Shown here: one piece after another, positions 62,698 through 64,000 of the stretch
Numbering within the stretch: position 1 is the stretch's first letter
Layout: the number at the start of each line of letters is the position of its first letter
NCBI RefSeq assembly: GCF_900111945.1
Contig: NZ_FOYO01000001.1
Span: 2,177,751 to 2,241,750, forward strand
Source: Litoreibacter janthinus
Lineage (GTDB): Bacteria; Pseudomonadota; Alphaproteobacteria; Rhodobacterales; Rhodobacteraceae
Length of the DNA stretch: 64,000 bases
Direction of reading: 5' to 3'
The notes under the pieces: generated by a model
Told to the model about the DNA's origin: nothing
Seen by the model: only the letters and a program-made list of their open reading frames with translations
Databases searched by the model: none
Position numbers and translations under genes: made by a program

Positions 62698-63012
62698 TTA
62701 GATCTCGGACATCAACTGCGCTTTGGCTTTGACCATAAGCTCAACCATCTTTGCGCGAATGGTTGCTTCACTGGCCTTGTCGCCAAGATCACCCGCCACT
62801 TTGCGGTAAACGTCCTCGTCGCCGGCTTCTTCGAAATCGGCGCGAACCACTTCTTTGGCGTAATCAGCGGCGTCATCGCCAGATTTGCCCATCAGATCAG
62901 CTGCCCAAAGACCCAGCAACTTGTTGCGGCGGGCTTCGGCTTTGAATTGCATTTCTGCATCGTGGGCGAATTTGTTTTCAAAGGCGTTTTCGCGATCGTC
63001 GAAGGTGGTCAT
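62698..63012 (-). CDS. DUF1476 protein, zeta-type F1-ATPase inhibitor
   Basis: 104 residues from 63012 (MTTFDDRENAFENKFAHD), preceded by CAGGAGC. The opening DDRENAFENKFAHDAEMQFK is the hallmark of the zeta subunit that blocks ATP hydrolysis by alphaproteobacterial F1-ATPase, as shown for Paracoccus. The four-helix remainder (AKEVVRADFEEAGDEDVYRKV) also fits. A longer frame to 63147 is not supported. Confidence 0.92.
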   Translation of the reverse strand: MTTFDDRENAFENKFAHDAEMQFKAEARRNKLLGLWAADLMGKSGDDAADYAKEVVRADFEEAGDEDVYRKVAGDLGDKASEATIRAKMVELMVKAKAQLMSEI

Positions 63013-63115
63013 TCGAAGCTCCTGTATAAGTCTGTTGTCCTTGATATGCCCATGCTTTCGGGCTGACGCAAGTGCTGGCTGCCAAGACGGGGTGAAGTGA
63101 CGCGCTTTGCTTCGC

Positions 63116-63144
63116 TTGTCTGACCCGCTTGTGTGACGTATAGG
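63116..63144 (+). promoter_or_regulatory. Possible sigma-70 promoter for purC
   Basis: TTGTCT (63116-63121), a 17-bp gap, then TATAGG (63139-63144), 63 bp before the purC start. The spacing is ideal and the hexamers partly match consensus. Confidence 0.35.
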
Positions 63145-63207
63145 CACGGCTAATGATGGGACGCGAGTCCCGCCCCCGCGCGGGACGCCGCGTTACAGGA
63201 GATGCCC

Positions 63208-63969
63208 ATGGCACGCCGCAAAAAGATATACGAAGGCAAAGCAAAAACCCTCTACGAAGGCCCCGAGCCCGGAACGCTGGTCCAGTATTTCAAGGACGAC
63301 GCGACAGCCAACAACGCTGAGAAGCATGGCATCATCGAGGGCAAAGGCGTTCTAAACAACCGTTTGAGCGAGTTCTTCATGACCGGCTTGGGTCATATTG
63401 GCGTGCCGACGCATTTCATCAAACGCATCAATATGCGTGAGCAGTTGATCCGCGCTGTGGAAATCATTCCGCTGGAAGTGATCGTGCGCAACTACGCCGC
63501 CGGCTCGATGGCAAAACGTCTTGGCATGGAAGAAGGCACGATGTTGCCGCGCCCGATTGTAGAGTTCTCCTACAAAGATGACGCGCTTGGCGATCCGTTG
63601 GTTCCCGAAGAATATATTATCGCTTTGGGATGGGCCAGCCAGCAAGACCTCGACGATATTGTGGCTTTGGCGTTGCGGGTGAATGACTTCATGTCCGGCG
63701 TTATGTATGGCGTGGGAATCAAGCTGATTGATTTCAAGATCGAGATTGGCCGCCAGTTCGATGGAGATTTCCAACGTCTGATCGTGGCCGACGAGATTAG
63801 CCCAGACAGCTGCCGGTTGTGGGACATGGAGACTGGCCAAAAGCTCGACAAGGACGTGTTCCGCCGCGATCTCGGGAATTTGGCCGATGCCTACACCGAA
63901 GTTGCGCGACGTCTTGGTGTGTTGCCAAACACCAATGCGCCGTTGGGCAAGCCCACACTGATTAACTGA
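63208..63969 (+). CDS. purC: Phosphoribosylaminoimidazole-succinocarboxamide synthase
   Basis: SAICAR synthetase of purine synthesis, 253 residues. Start chosen at 63208 ([18 protein letters not shown]) because CAGGAGATGCCC gives the correct ribosome-site spacing to it, whereas the ATG at 63202 abuts the AGGAG. Motifs: [48 protein letters not shown] and [25 protein letters not shown]. The window ends 31 bases later. Confidence 0.96.
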   Translation: MARRKKIYEGKAKTLYEGPEPGTLVQYFKDDATANNAEKHGIIEGKGVLNNRLSEFFMTGLGHIGVPTHFIKRINMREQLIRAVEIIPLEVIVRNYAAGSMAKRLGMEEGTMLPRPIVEFSYKDDALGDPLVPEEYIIALGWASQQDLDDIVALALRVNDFMSGVMYGVGIKLIDFKIEIGRQFDGDFQRLIVADEISPDSCRLWDMETGQKLDKDVFRRDLGNLADAYTEVARRLGVLPNTNAPLGKPTLIN

Positions 63970-64000
63970 CGGGCAGGGACCAGTGATCTTACGTCTGCTA

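Overview
The window reads as chromosome of a marine or soil alphaproteobacterium of the Rhodobacteraceae (Roseobacter group). The signs are a single-gene 5-aminolevulinate synthase (HemA), a DUF1476 zeta-type ATP synthase inhibitor, a methionine synthase split into separate homocysteine-methyltransferase and corrinoid proteins, a siroheme/sulfite-reductase operon with DUF2849 and DUF934 genes, and an lptF-lptG-lptD-surA-pdxA-rsmA run. This is inferred from gene content; no database search was possible.

Layout. 1-885: C-terminal part of an Ala-rich helical repeat protein. 991-6392 (minus): assimilatory sulfate operon cysG - DUF2849 - sulfite reductase - cysH - DUF934 - ferredoxin-NADP reductase, with a divergent Lrp/AsnC regulator. 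6989-16178: degenerate receiver protein, M20 peptidase, hemA, RodZ-like protein, ispG, prfA-prmC. 16402-31896: DUF4167 protein, the lpt/sur/pdx/rsm operon, pepA-holC, aspartic protease, MarC, ABC-F, ndk, a methyltransferase and a TfoX C-domain protein. 32377-49621: a genomic island of about 17.2 kb, bounded by a perfect 49-bp direct repeat made from the 3' part of tRNA-Asn. 49710-64000: core genes again (MBL hydrolase, EnvZ-like kinase, tRNA-Ile2/Met, purMN, rnd, sufE, split MetH parts, MprF-like protein, DUF1476, purC).

The island is the notable part. Next to the left att copy is a tyrosine integrase, then cas6, CRISPR array 1 (5 repeats plus one degenerate), an orphan cas2 without cas1, and, on the minus strand, a compact three-gene type III effector operon. 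That operon holds a short HD-less Cas10 with an intact GGDD motif, a Cas7-Cas5(Csx10-like) fusion, and an 851-residue protein with three Cas7-like units. CRISPR array 2 (7 repeats) lies upstream of cas10, and beyond it is a large membrane protein with a CorA-type GMN motif, a candidate second-messenger-gated effector. Both arrays carry the same leader architecture, with short motifs at identical offsets, and read on the minus strand to give an ATTGAGAC crRNA 5' handle. The right part of the island has a second recombinase with two small HTH proteins and a two-gene QueC-like module, a candidate second defence system.

I infer that crRNAs cut by Cas6 guide the Cas10/fusion-RAMP complex, that the Cas10 palm makes a nucleotide signal, and that the CorA-like protein responds to it at the membrane. 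Adaptation would depend on a Cas1 from elsewhere. The architecture looks like a highly fused relative of type III-D; whether it is undescribed cannot be settled from sequence alone.
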